A DNA stretch of 64,000 bases from Paenibacillus sp. 1011MAR3C5 (GCF_003591485.1 NZ_QZCF01000001.1:496001-560000), one strand, 5' to 3'. Counted from the first letter of the stretch, positions 8,757 to 17,545 are shown. Notes: a model not told the origin generated them from the sequence alone. A program made the numbers and translations.

Positions 8757-9206
8757 TTATTCTTGAGAACTGCCAGACTCCTGCCCAACAACCTGCTCCG
8801 TTACAATCCTGAATTGTGTAATGGAACCAACCAGGTCGGTGACCTCGTCTTTGGACATTCCTTTGGTATCGATCTGAAACGCTCCCGATATCTTTTGTGA
8901 TTCATTACTTTTCACAGGGGTATTCACTTCTAATGTAATATTACGCTCGACTAACCGTTCCAAAATCTCCTTCGAAATAACGGGTGTCACCGATAAGACG
9001 ACTACCGATTTCCCGAGCCTGTTCCACACATCAAAAGAATACGATACTCGCGTAATGTCTGGATTATTGCCGTCTAGCGAGGTGGAACTCATGTTAACGA
9101 CAATGCCATCTTCAACAACTTTATCTTTCTCTCCCGAATTCGTGCAGCCGATCAAAGCTGCGAACATCAATAGACATACAAAAACAAACGTAAGTTTCCT
9201 CGTCAC
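8757..9206 (-). CDS. Putative lipoprotein
   Basis: A 149-residue protein with a lipoprotein signal (residues 1-21, lipobox LIGC with Cys at about 21), starting at a GTG with AGGAAGGAG about 10 nt upstream. The mature part alternates beta-like segments (SYSFDVWNRLGKSVVVLSVTP) with charged loops and looks like a small Ig-like or FxLYD-type beta sandwich. No catalytic motif is visible and no family is firmly recognised. It follows the broken HAD gene closely on the same strand. Confidence 0.7.
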   Translation of the reverse strand: MTRKLTFVFVCLLMFAALIGCTNSGEKDKVVEDGIVVNMSSTSLDGNNPDITRVSYSFDVWNRLGKSVVVLSVTPVISKEILERLVERNITLEVNTPVKSNESQKISGAFQIDTKGMSKDEVTDLVGSITQFRIVTEQVVGQESGSSQE

Positions 9207-9210
9207 TTTA

Positions 9211-9946
9211 TTACGACTCCTTCCTTTCTAGATGATTTGTTGCAAGCAACCTCAGAAGCTCGGGCAGTTCTTTGATCACACCATATGCGAGGCCATCAGC
9301 AGGCACAGGCCTCTCCGTCTCATTTAGCCATATAGCTTTCATGCCTAGTTCGGCAGGACCCGCCACATCGTTCCTCCAATTATCGCCGACAAATAGGGTT
9401 TCATGAGGCTCCACGGAGAAGTAATCTAGAGCTGATTGATAGATGAGCGGGTGGGGCTTCTCTACCCCGATTTGTTCGGAGATGAAGATGCTCTCTTTTG
9501 GGAAAAACACATCATATCCTAATGCCTCGATCTTATTGTACTGCCAGCTGGCCGTCCCGTTGGTTACAATACCTAGATGATAGCTGCCGCATAATAATTG
9601 CAAGGTTTTCCGTAATTCCCTCGTTCGGCTTGATATGAATTCTGCTGAATGTCTTGTATCGATCTTCAAAAGTGAACGCGAATTCTGGAGCAATCTCCCT
9701 GCCATGGTCTCGCAATGTACGGGTAATTCTCTCGATTCGATATTGTTCCACCGTAATTTCCTGCCGCAGATACAACTGCTCCAGATCCAAATCGTGCTTC
9801 CTGTATGCTTCAAATAGCTCATCGATATTCAAGTCCCTGGTTTCCCGAAAATAACGAAAAGCATCCTTCGCGCTCGCTTCCCAATAATGACGGAAGTAAA
9901 CTAGCGTATCGTCCAGATCAAATAATACCAGTTGGAAGTTACTCAT
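9211..9946 (-). pseudogene. HAD superfamily phosphatase with a frameshift
   Basis: Two overlapping frames together make one full-length HAD hydrolase of about 240 residues (YjjG/YsaA-like). Frame 1 starts at 9946 (GGAG 7 nt upstream) and carries motif I (FDLDDTLV) and the helical cap up to IHIKPNEGI near 9625. Frame 2 resumes with ELRKTLQLL and carries motif II (GIVTNGT), the motif III Lys (GVEKPHPLIY) and motif IV (GDNWRNDVAG) to the stop at 9211. The shift is +1 within about 9610-9630 near a GGG run. All catalytic motifs are intact, so this is a recent mutation, a sequencing error or, less likely, programmed frameshifting. Confidence 0.8.
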
Positions 9947-10194
9947 TAACATACTCCGATCTTTTTTCATACTAAATTGTGGATATAATTGTCAATCACT
10001 CAAACCCAATATATCATTCCTTTTGTACTAGGCATAGCTAATTATAAGCTATCGATTCGCGAGGCTTCCGTTCATTCTACATCGATATGGATTGCTTCAA
10101 ACTGATTATTTTGGATATAGCAAACCATCCTAAATCAGCTAGGATTAATTCATAACGATATGTTAATTTGGCAAGAGAGAGGAAGCTACTCCCT

Positions 10195-10749
10195 ATGAGA
10201 CCCATGATTCATGCACAAAGAAACTGCGAGGATCAGGAAAAGATTGACCTTTTCTTGACGAATACCCGCACTGGCTTATTAGGCTTGGCAGACGGGCCTC
10301 AACCCTATGTCGTGCCGTTGAATTACGTTTGGTGGAACAAATGTATTTACTTTCATGGACTAAGCAGCGGCAGAAAGATATCCGTCATCCAGCAAAATAA
10401 TCATGCTTGTTTTACCGTATTCGAAGAGTTTGGAACCATAACCGATCCCGTCCCTGCGAAAACAGATTCTGCCTACATGAGCGTCATGCTATTCGGACTC
10501 GTGGAAAAGGTGAATCAACTGGATGATTCGACAAGTGTTCTTCAACAATTTTTGAACAAGTATGTACCCGGTTATTATAACCGTCCATTATCGAAGGCTC
10601 ATGTCGGTAAATACCGCTCCTCACTTGATCATCAAGCTGTATCCGTATATCGCCTGCGACCGCACAGCATAACAGCGAAAGAAAACCCGGCAGACGAAGA
10701 AAACATGTTTGGTTCGGCGAGATCGTTATCCAATTGCCCGGCTCACTAA
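10195..10749 (+). CDS. Pyridoxamine 5'-phosphate oxidase-like flavin-binding protein
   Basis: A 184-residue protein of the PNPOx-like split beta-barrel family, closest in style to NimA/5-nitroimidazole-reductase-like proteins: GLLGLADGPQPYVVPLNYVW near the start, then IYFHGLSSGRKISVIQ and a C-terminal V-x-VYRLRPHSITAKE. Such proteins bind FMN or related cofactors and reduce diverse substrates; the reaction here is unknown. The ATG at 10195 is preferred over a TTG at 10168 because the purine-rich AGAGAGGAAG lies between them. It is 111 nt upstream of a MocR-type PLP-dependent regulator, a pairing that suggests that regulator controls it. Confidence 0.8.
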   Translation: MRPMIHAQRNCEDQEKIDLFLTNTRTGLLGLADGPQPYVVPLNYVWWNKCIYFHGLSSGRKISVIQQNNHACFTVFEEFGTITDPVPAKTDSAYMSVMLFGLVEKVNQLDDSTSVLQQFLNKYVPGYYNRPLSKAHVGKYRSSLDHQAVSVYRLRPHSITAKENPADEENMFGSARSLSNCPAH

Positions 10750-10860
10750 ATCCCATCAAGCAATCAGTTCGCACTACTTCTAAATTGCAGGAGAGGCACT
10801 CTATGTGATAGGATTCGTACAATCTATCATTATACGAGAACCATTGGAGGGGTCAGCCCA

Positions 10861-12288
10861 ATGCTAACCATCAACCGTGACGACAATCGTCCCATATGGC
10901 AGCAATTGCTGGATCAAGCTATCCATAACATTACAACAGGAAAGTGGCCGCCAGGCGAGTTGCTGATCCCCTCTCGCGAGCTTGCCCAATTGGTGGGGGT
11001 GTCACGTTCGACGATCCAGATTGTATACGAGGAGTTATATAGCCGTGGATATACGATCACTTCACGACGCGGCGGTACAAGAGTTAGTGATTGGACGTAC
11101 CGTCCTCATGCCTCCAAATCCATCACTTCTCAAGGGCCGCTTCAACCCGATTTGCCAGCCTTGAATGCAACTGCAAGCCACTTGCAGAACTGGCTCCGCG
11201 GCAAAGAGAATACCTATGCTGACATCGACTTCAACCCTCATGAGCCTTATTTGGACGACCAATTCCATAAGCAATGGCGGCAATCTTATATACAAGCCTC
11301 GTCCGTGCCTGACTTGACTCAATGGGCTTATGGCAATGCCTACGGCTATGAGCCGCTGCGCGAGCAAATTCAAAGCTACTTGTCGCTTGCGCGTGGCATC
11401 CATGTACAGATCGACCAAATCCTATTAACTTCAGGGGCCCAGCATAGTCTTGATCTGATCGCCCAAGCGCTCTTGCAAGAAGGAGATACAGTATCGGTGG
11501 AAGATCCCGGCTTTCCTGCTGCCTGGATGGCGATGAAATATCGGGGCATGGAGGTCAATCCCGTACCTGTCGATGAGCATGGCCTGCAAGTCGATCATAT
11601 TGACCCGAGTTCCAAGCTGGTCTTTGTTACCCCTTCGCATCAATGTGCGACGGGTGTCATTATGCCGGAACCGCGCAGGCAGCAATTGCTGCATCTGGCC
11701 GCTCAACGCCCTTTTTGGATCATTGAGGATGATTATGACAGCGAATTCCGCTATCGTGGCGACCCGCTTCCAACCTTATTCAGTCAGTTGCCGCAAAATA
11801 CGTTGTACATGATGAGTTTTTCTAAGATGGTCGCTCCCGGTGTGCGACTATCAGCGATTGTTGGTCCCCGGGAGGCCATCCGCCAAATTGCTCAAGTACA
11901 GCAGCTAGTGTATCGGCATCTTCCGATTATGGAGCAAGTTACACTTGCTCATTTTATCGAGCACGGCCACTTTATGCGCCACATGCGCAGAGTCCGCAAT
12001 GTATACCGACGCCGGCATGAAGCGATGACCAAAGCAATCGCCGCAACCGATCTAGGTCAACGTTTCACGCTAAGCGGAGTAGAAACGGGGCTGCACATGC
12101 TGCTTGAAGCCGATGCGTGCTTCAACGAAGAAGCAGTCGCGAATCATGCGCTCCAGCATGGGGTTCGAGTTTATCCGCTTAGCATGTATTGCCTGGCAAG
12201 CAATCGAAAGGGATGGGTGCTGGGTTTTGCGAAAGTAGATGAGGCCGCCATAGAAGAAGGCATTTATCGCCTCGCGGAGATGCTTTAA
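10861..12288 (+). CDS. MocR-type regulator: GntR helix-turn-helix fused to a PLP aminotransferase fold
   Basis: A 475-residue MocR/PdxR-type regulator. Residues 10-75 form a GntR winged helix (GELLIPSRELAQLVGVSRST). After a linker, residues 120-475 adopt the fold-type-I aminotransferase fold, with YGNAYGYEPLREQI, EDDYDSEFRY and the PLP Schiff-base Lys322 in SFSKMVAPGVRL. GGAGGGG precedes the ATG. MocR proteins sense PLP or amino-acid adducts and usually regulate vitamin B6 or amino-acid genes. The target is probably the neighbouring PNPOx-like gene or the regulator itself. It reads downstream in tandem, not divergently as is more common. Confidence 0.88.
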   Translation: MLTINRDDNRPIWQQLLDQAIHNITTGKWPPGELLIPSRELAQLVGVSRSTIQIVYEELYSRGYTITSRRGGTRVSDWTYRPHASKSITSQGPLQPDLPALNATASHLQNWLRGKENTYADIDFNPHEPYLDDQFHKQWRQSYIQASSVPDLTQWAYGNAYGYEPLREQIQSYLSLARGIHVQIDQILLTSGAQHSLDLIAQALLQEGDTVSVEDPGFPAAWMAMKYRGMEVNPVPVDEHGLQVDHIDPSSKLVFVTPSHQCATGVIMPEPRRQQLLHLAAQRPFWIIEDDYDSEFRYRGDPLPTLFSQLPQNTLYMMSFSKMVAPGVRLSAIVGPREAIRQIAQVQQLVYRHLPIMEQVTLAHFIEHGHFMRHMRRVRNVYRRRHEAMTKAIAATDLGQRFTLSGVETGLHMLLEADACFNEEAVANHALQHGVRVYPLSMYCLASNRKGWVLGFAKVDEAAIEEGIYRLAEML

Positions 12289-12546
12289 GTAAGCAAAACT
12301 TGTCCGATTAAGATTTCTGGCCAGCCTGATAAGAATCATCCGCATCCTATGACTTTCCCGAAATTGCCCATGCATCCATGCGTGGGCTATCAAGCCTGCC
12401 ATCAATCCCCAAAATGCGCCTCTGCCCCCTAATATCAAAGATCGTTTAAAAGAAGCGAATGAACGCATCGACCAAAATAGTGAAGCCTTATGGCAAAAAG
12501 CAAAATGAAATCTCTTCAAATCAGAACAGTTGTAAAGGGGGCAGAC

Positions 12547-12969
12547 ATGAAAAAGATTATAATGATACTTTTAGTACTGTGTTCTATTATGACAGGGTGC
12601 ACAAATAACGAGAAAGTAATCAACTTAGTACAGATAAAAGAATTATTTGAGAAGCATGGGGTTCCTTTAGCAGAACAAGTAGATTTAAATAAGAATAATG
12701 TATTTCAAATGATTTTAAATGGTGTCGAGCCTGAATCTTATATTGTCAATGATAAACAAAAAATCAGTATATATGTATATGCGTCCAGTGAAGAAGTTAA
12801 GGAAGGAATAAAGGATTTTAAGAATAATACAGCGACAGCGAGTGTGATATCACATAGAAGATATCAAGTGGCAAATGTCTTGATGTTCTATATATCTGAG
12901 GGTCTAGGCTATCCTGAAGATGAACGAATTGAAATGGTTTTAAAGGATATGAACTCTCTTGTAGAATGA
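12547..12969 (+). CDS. Small putative lipoprotein, AT-rich
   Basis: The start at 12547 is chosen because GGGGG lies 5 nt upstream and it places the lipoprotein signal (KKIIMILLVLCSIMTGC) at the N-terminus. The mature 120-residue domain is charged and soluble (LVQIKELFEKHGVPLAEQ, then ISIYVYASSEEVKEGIKDF). I do not recognise the family. The gene is noticeably richer in A and T than the flanking MocR and serA genes, which suggests recent acquisition. The 258 nt before it contain no gene I can support. Confidence 0.7.
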   Translation: MKKIIMILLVLCSIMTGCTNNEKVINLVQIKELFEKHGVPLAEQVDLNKNNVFQMILNGVEPESYIVNDKQKISIYVYASSEEVKEGIKDFKNNTATASVISHRRYQVANVLMFYISEGLGYPEDERIEMVLKDMNSLVE

Positions 12970-13095
12970 GGTATTAAAGGGAGACTACAAATTTGATCAC
13001 ATCTTTAACCTTTTTCGTCTTCAAGTGGCCAATAAAATGCCATTCCTTGATACAAAGCAAGCCAATTGTATCTGTCGCCTTACCTCCAAATAAGG

Positions 13096-14688
13096 CTAAT
13101 TAAAGTTGATCTCTCGTACACGCTTAATTGCAGGTATTGAGCTTAGTGCTTTCATCACTTGCTCGGGTACTTTCTTATCCACTTTCAAGATCATGACCGC
13201 TGAACCGCCAATCTCGGTCCGGCCAACTTGCATCGTAGCAATATTAATGCCGCTTTCCCCGAGCAACATTCCGACATGACCTATGATCCCTGGCTGGTCA
13301 AGCTGTGAGATTAACAGGATATAACCTTCCGCTTTGAGTTCTACCGGATAAGGCCCAATACGAATGAGACGTTCGCCGACTCCAGCCAAGGCTGCCCCCG
13401 TAACCCATCTTTCTTCCATCGTTGTCTTTAATCGAATCGTAATCTCATCGGCCATGCCTTGGGCAATCAAGGATTTGCGTGTCTTGATCTGGACGCCCCG
13501 CTCCTTCGCCATATATAAGGCATTGACCACGTTGACTTGTTCCGGTCCGAGATGATGAGACAATATCCCTTTGAGCGCATAGGGTACAAGTGGCGCAATG
13601 TCTGTGTCAGCTAGCCCTCCCGCGCATTCTATCGACACTTCCCTCACAGTGCCATCCGTCATTTGAGCCAGCGACTTGCCCAGTTGATCGCATAAGGTAA
13701 AGTAGGGCTGCAGCCTGTTACGAAGCCCGGCCGGAATCGCAGGCATATTAACCGCATGCTGAACCGGCTCGTTACGCAAACAGTGGATAACCTGCTTCGA
13801 CACAGCTACAGCTACGTTCTCCTGGGCTTCAATCGTAGATGCGCCCAAGTGCGGGGTAACAATGATATTTGGATGAGTAAAAAAGGGATGGCTCGGCTCC
13901 GGTGGCTCCTTCTCAAACACGTCAAAAGCAGCCCCGGCCACAATCCCTTCATCAAGCGCTTCGAGCAGGGCGACTTCATCAATAATTCCCCCTCGGGCGC
14001 AGTTGATCACACGCATTCCCCGTTTCATTATGCTGAATTGCCGCTTCGCGATCATATGATGCGTGTCGCTCGTTAGCGGCGTATGTACCGTGATGAAATC
14101 TGCCTTTCGCATGATCTCATCTATCGGCATAAGCTTGATCCCCAGTTCATCCGCCTTTTCTTCTGTTAGAAAGGGATCATAGCCAATGACGGTCATACTG
14201 AATGCCGCGGCGCGTTTGGCAACTTCGATTCCGATACGTCCGAGCCCCAGCACGCCAAGAATCTTGCCTCTCAGTTCAACGCCAAGAAAGGATTTGCGAT
14301 CCCATGCTCCGGCAACGGTTGTCGAATAAGCTTGCGGGATATGCCGAGCCAATGCCATCATCATCGCAAAGGTATGCTCGCATGTCGTGACCGTATTGCC
14401 ATTCGGTGCATTGAACACTACAATTCCCCGGATCGTTGCAGCATGCAGATCAATATTGTCAACGCCTACCCCCGCCCGGCCTATGACTTTCAATCGGACC
14501 GCAGCTTCCAAGATGCGCTGAGTAACCTTCGTATGAGAACGGACGAGCAGCGCGTCATACGCACCGATGAGGGCTATAAGCTCGTCCTCGCTCAATCCCG
14601 TCTTCTTCGTCACTTCCACATCCGCCGCACAAGCCAGCTGCTGCAAACCATAATCGCTAATCGGATCTGATACCAAAACCTTATACAT
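13096..14688 (-). CDS. serA: D-3-phosphoglycerate dehydrogenase
   Basis: A 530-residue long-form SerA, which oxidises 3-phosphoglycerate to 3-phosphohydroxypyruvate with NAD+ in serine synthesis. The NAD-binding Rossmann site is GVLGLGRIGIEVAKR (about 145-160), the catalytic region shows INCARGGIIDE and TPHLGAST with its His, then an intervening domain leads to a C-terminal ACT domain (YILLISQLDQPGIIGHVGML). The ACT domain usually mediates allosteric control. AAGGAGG precedes the ATG by 7 nt. No T-box or other known leader was recognised in the upstream 200 nt, only a small hairpin at 14767-14781. Confidence 0.95.
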   Translation of the reverse strand: MYKVLVSDPISDYGLQQLACAADVEVTKKTGLSEDELIALIGAYDALLVRSHTKVTQRILEAAVRLKVIGRAGVGVDNIDLHAATIRGIVVFNAPNGNTVTTCEHTFAMMMALARHIPQAYSTTVAGAWDRKSFLGVELRGKILGVLGLGRIGIEVAKRAAAFSMTVIGYDPFLTEEKADELGIKLMPIDEIMRKADFITVHTPLTSDTHHMIAKRQFSIMKRGMRVINCARGGIIDEVALLEALDEGIVAGAAFDVFEKEPPEPSHPFFTHPNIIVTPHLGASTIEAQENVAVAVSKQVIHCLRNEPVQHAVNMPAIPAGLRNRLQPYFTLCDQLGKSLAQMTDGTVREVSIECAGGLADTDIAPLVPYALKGILSHHLGPEQVNVVNALYMAKERGVQIKTRKSLIAQGMADEITIRLKTTMEERWVTGAALAGVGERLIRIGPYPVELKAEGYILLISQLDQPGIIGHVGMLLGESGINIATMQVGRTEIGGSAVMILKVDKKVPEQVMKALSSIPAIKRVREINFN

Positions 14689-14869
14689 GGGACATCCTCC
14701 TTATTTTCCGAGCACGTAACCAGGGGCTGAGCGGAGGCAAAAGTCAAATAGCCCACTCAACCAGTCACTCCTTATCGGAGTTACTTGCTAGTTTATCAAG
14801 AGTTGGATTGGAAATGGATATCCAAAATCATCGTTATGAAGCAATCCAAAAAGCAGCTACAACTTAAAA

Positions 14870-14908
14870 TAAAGAAAAAGAGAAGACACTTGTTCCAGTG
14901 CCTTCTCT
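14870..14908 (-). terminator. Terminator downstream of the decayed NUDIX gene
   Basis: A 12-bp stem with one mismatch (14879-14890 with 14897-14908) is followed on the minus strand by a T-rich tract. It sits 40 nt past the NUDIX remnant and outlasts the gene it served. Confidence 0.7.
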
Positions 14909-14946
14909 GTTATTAGATTAACTTTTCGGTTTTGCGCTAGACAAGT

Positions 14947-15260
14947 TTACACCTTTTTTGAATAGCTCTCTAACTTAAAGTCTTCTATGATTTCAATATT
15001 TCTCGGCGATGTACATATTCCACAATTTATTTTCCTATGTTTGGAAATAAAATGATGCTATCGAGCTTTTCCAAGGGTACCCACCTGATATCCGATTGGC
15101 TAGACCTCCCGCTTCACACCCTCAAATATGGTTTCCCTTATTCGGCCCCGCCACCAGGCAAATTATAATGAGTTCCCTCGTCGTCTTTATATTCCACAAG
15201 CAAGATGCAGTTATTTTTTATGATTAAAGCGGTCGGCCTGACTCTTATATGGCAGGGCAT
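14947..15260 (-). pseudogene. Decayed NUDIX hydrolase
   Basis: An ATG at 15260 with GAGGTGG upstream opens a frame reading MPCHIRVRPTALIIKNNCIL, then YKDDEGTHYNLPGGGAE, the start of a NUDIX fold. A frameshift follows, after which the Nudix box continues (RETIFEGVKREV) to a stop. The usual centre of the domain is absent. A third frame gives the C-terminal part (DIRWVPLEKLDSIILFPNIGK) and a fourth segment ends IIEDFKLESYSKKV at 14947. NUDIX enzymes cleave nucleoside diphosphates linked to another group; this copy cannot be functional. No intact open frame exists here. Confidence 0.75.
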
Positions 15261-15302
15261 GTGCCACCTCTTTTCCTCTAAATCGATAAATAATGATCAA
15301 GC

Positions 15303-15555
15303 CTATTGGATCCAATATTTAGAAATTATCCCCCACATGAAATGTTGAGAAAAATAAATCAACTGATAAAGTACTGCAGCATATAATGCCCCAGTAAGGA
15401 GAGACTTTCTATCTCTCCAAGGAGTCAAAAAAATCAATCCAATCGTTATTTGCACTAATGTAATTAAAAAATAAATATTTTCCTCTAAAAAAATAGAATT
15501 GCTATAAGTATAGACAAACTGTCTAATTAGTCCATATGAGAAAGCAAAGCCTCCG
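15303..15555 (-). pseudogene. C-terminal fragment of an AT-rich membrane protein
   Basis: An uninterrupted minus-strand frame ending at TAG (15303-15305) reads like the last two or three helices of an integral membrane protein: FAFSYGLIRQFVYTY, then IYFLITLVQITIGLIFLTPW, then a RDRKS loop and LLTGALYAAVLYQLIYFSQHF. It has no start codon or ribosome site. Its upstream end runs directly into sequence with a different composition that I interpret as a group II intron fragment. The parent family is not recognised. Confidence 0.55.
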
Positions 15556-15784
15556 CCGAATTCAGGCGTCGAACTTCGCGCAATGGCTCTATGCAGAGGC
15601 CATCCGACAATAACCCTACACCCTATGGCTCAAAATGAATTCATGTACCTCAGGCTGTGCTTTTGCCTCCCGCTTCTCCCAAACTCCTCGTGGCGAACAC
15701 CCTTGCCCTTGGCCAATCCGGTAGGCGCTTGCCCACCCCCGCTCGGGACTTTCACTTTAGCGATGACGCCCATACTGGGCTTAC
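15550..15784 (-). mobile_element. Probable 5' (domain I) fragment of a group II intron
   Basis: Reading the minus strand from 15784, the sequence begins GTAAGCCCAGTATGGGCG, continues with GTGAAAGTCCCGAGC, then AAGGGCAAGGGTGTTCGCC and GGGAGGCAAAAGCACAGCC, then CTGAGGTACATGAATTC. These runs resemble domain I of bacterial group II introns, which carry conserved GUGAAAGUC and GGAGGCAAA-like segments. It starts a few bases after a terminator hairpin, the usual insertion place of class C introns. The reverse-transcriptase gene and domains V-VI are absent, so only about 235 nt remain. The match is from memory of typical introns and needs a covariance search. Confidence 0.5.
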
Positions 15785-15788
15785 AATT

Positions 15789-15815
15789 AAAAAAGGAACA
15801 GCTCATCACTGTTCC
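15789..15815 (-). terminator. Terminator of the hydrolase/GbsR-type operon
   Basis: A perfect 7-bp stem (15795-15801 with 15809-15815, GGAACAG/CTGTTCC) is followed on the minus strand by six T. Confidence 0.8.
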
Positions 15816-15876
15816 TGTTCCTATTAATTAAATCTGAGCGCAACAAAGTTCAATATACGCTATTAATAACTAGTGA

Positions 15877-16365
15877 TTATTTCCCCTGATTATTCGGACC
15901 GTTCCACTCTTCGAGCGCATGCTGATGCAGATTTTGCATCATCTCCGACCACTTTTCGAGCTCCTGAAGCTTTGTGTTCCCTGTTTGGCCGGTGCTCTCC
16001 ATTGCCTGACGACCCTGCTCGACAATTCTGTTAAGCTCCTGGAACCCTTGAATTCGAAGCCGTATCGCGTTAACCCAAGCCTCATCCGACAAAATAAAAT
16101 AATCCGTTCGATCCTGCGGTTTCTGAGTGATGTCCAACATGCCGATGGTAATCAGCAGGCGAACATTCGTAGAGACGCTGCTTCTGCTCACCTGCAATGT
16201 TTTGGATATGGCTTCCGCCGAGATCGGTTCGGAAGCCGTCAGGAGCAGTCCCAATATTCTCCCGCCAATCCGAGGGATTCCGTAACTTTCATAGTACAAT
16301 CCCATTTTATCAATAAACTTTTGGATACCTGCAGATATCTTCAACTCATCTTGCTTCTCTGTCAT
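15877..16365 (-). CDS. GbsR/MarR-type transcriptional regulator
   Basis: The start at 16365 is set by GGAGAGG 8 nt upstream and by an ATGA overlap with the hydrolase gene. The 162-residue product carries the GbsR-type winged helix: YESYGIPRIGGRILGLLLTA, then ISAEAISKTLQVSRSSVSTN. The C-terminal half is a long helix pair for dimerisation. In Bacillus, GbsR represses choline/glycine-betaine genes, but members of this family control other targets too. Translational coupling to the hydrolase gene and a large palindrome upstream of the operon suggest that it represses its own operon. Confidence 0.85.
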   Translation of the reverse strand: MTEKQDELKISAGIQKFIDKMGLYYESYGIPRIGGRILGLLLTASEPISAEAISKTLQVSRSSVSTNVRLLITIGMLDITQKPQDRTDYFILSDEAWVNAIRLRIQGFQELNRIVEQGRQAMESTGQTGNTKLQELEKWSEMMQNLHQHALEEWNGPNNQGK

Positions 16366-17204
16366 AATGAATTCCTCTCCTTCCATATTGGCTTGGCAGT
16401 AACGGGACTATGATGGTCAAGAAACGATATCATCAATTGGTTGAACGCTTCCGGATGATCCTGATTGGCGCAGTGCCCTGCATGATCGATCCAGTGAAAT
16501 TCGCATGCAGGCTCGCGTTCAGCCCACAATGGCGAATTTTTCCTAATATTCCCAGTCTGGTCATGCACTCCGCAAACCAACAGAAACGGTCTCTGGATTC
16601 GATAACCTACTTCTTCATGCAGACAGGCCGTCGTCGCCAGGAATATCCTCTTAAAGTCGGCGGCGCCAACCAGATGAAAGCATTCTCGCAAATACTCACG
16701 AACATTCGGCTTAACTGAACTGGCACGAGCACTTTGTTCAACCATCGTTTTCCATGGATACATGGACAAGAGTAATGGCGTCAAACTGATAAGCTGCTTT
16801 TCCATAAACGAGAGTTTCATGGTGTTGCAGGTGCAATCGATCAGAATCAGGCTTTCCACTCTGTCGGGATGATAGAAGGCGATCTCTTGCGCCGTATTCC
16901 CGCCCATGGATTGACCGATAAAAGAGGCTCGTTCTATGCCTTCCCTGTTCATAATAGCCAACATATCCTCAACCAGCAGCTGAATGCTAAAGTCTGCTCC
17001 GATCGGTCTGAATTGTCCATGCCCTCTGGCATCCCATAACAGCACTCCGTATCTGTCATCGAGTGCTTGAAGCTGTTCGTCGAACATCCGATGGTCCGCT
17101 CCCGCGCCATGCATAAATATTAACCACGGGCCGCGATGTTCAGGAGTAATCCAGTAATGGATCGTGCAGCCATCCTTCTCTATCATTCGAAGTTCCAGCG
17201 TCAT
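16362..17204 (-). CDS. Alpha/beta hydrolase
   Basis: A 280-residue alpha/beta hydrolase without a signal peptide. The oxyanion-hole motif is HGAGADHRMF, the nucleophile elbow is GQSMGG (Ser about 104), an acid lies near VCGVHDQTG and the catalytic His in HAGHCANQDHPEAF. The substrate could be an ester, lactone or peptide; the sequence does not decide. AGGGGG precedes the ATG by 7 nt. It is the first gene of a two-gene operon with the GbsR-type regulator, which overlaps its stop by 4 nt. Confidence 0.88.
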   Translation of the reverse strand: MTLELRMIEKDGCTIHYWITPEHRGPWLIFMHGAGADHRMFDEQLQALDDRYGVLLWDARGHGQFRPIGADFSIQLLVEDMLAIMNREGIERASFIGQSMGGNTAQEIAFYHPDRVESLILIDCTCNTMKLSFMEKQLISLTPLLLSMYPWKTMVEQSARASSVKPNVREYLRECFHLVGAADFKRIFLATTACLHEEVGYRIQRPFLLVCGVHDQTGNIRKNSPLWAEREPACEFHWIDHAGHCANQDHPEAFNQLMISFLDHHSPVTAKPIWKERNSL

Positions 17205-17230
17205 TGACGTTCCCCCTTAAACCCTTCCAC

Positions 17231-17266
17231 TTTCACTGATTTCAGTATATACTGAAATTAGTGAAA
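17231..17266. promoter_or_regulatory. 36-bp palindromic operator upstream of the hydrolase/GbsR-type operon
   Basis: Each 18-nt half reads TTTCACT(G/A)ATTTCAGTAT toward the centre; 17 of 18 positions pair. The inner core TTTCAGTATATACTGAAA is a perfect 18-bp palindrome. It lies 27 nt upstream of the hydrolase start codon and is the best candidate for the regulator's own binding site. Confidence 0.8.
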
Positions 17267-17525
17267 TAACAATGTGCCCGCATTGACCACCTGAACGTTG
17301 GTAGAGGTCTTTTCAAGTTGACAAATCGCTTCTTCGCCTGCAGAAGGAGCTTCAGGGATGCTTCTATGATCTGCCGAGCAGATCCAAACCCGTCCTCGTG
17401 CACGATAACAGTCCCCATTTGCTAAAAGAGCGCATCAACCAACATTTTACTCACTTAAAATGAAGTGTGTTGTTCTTCTGCCGTTTTTTTCTCTTCATCA
17501 TATATAACTCACTTTTTTCTATTGA

Positions 17526-17545
17526 ACAATGTTTCTAGACATTGT
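17526..17545. promoter_or_regulatory. Inverted repeat upstream of the NRPS gene
   Basis: A perfect inverted repeat, ACAATGT-N6-ACATTGT, lies in the 490-nt gap before the NRPS gene, about 217 nt upstream of its start codon. It may be a regulator site. The rest of the gap (17267-17762) is AT-rich and contains a coding-like plus-strand fragment ending at about 17462 that I cannot assign, and no intact gene. Confidence 0.45.

Noticed and set aside
12070..12519. Minus-strand frame with a LysE-exporter-like segment near the MocR gene
   Set aside because: Most of it is antisense to the MocR coding region, no ribosome site is present and the similarity covers about 20 residues only.
14690..14830. 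T-box or other riboswitch upstream of serA
   Set aside because: Only a 5-bp hairpin is visible; no T-box sequence or other conserved riboswitch core was recognised.
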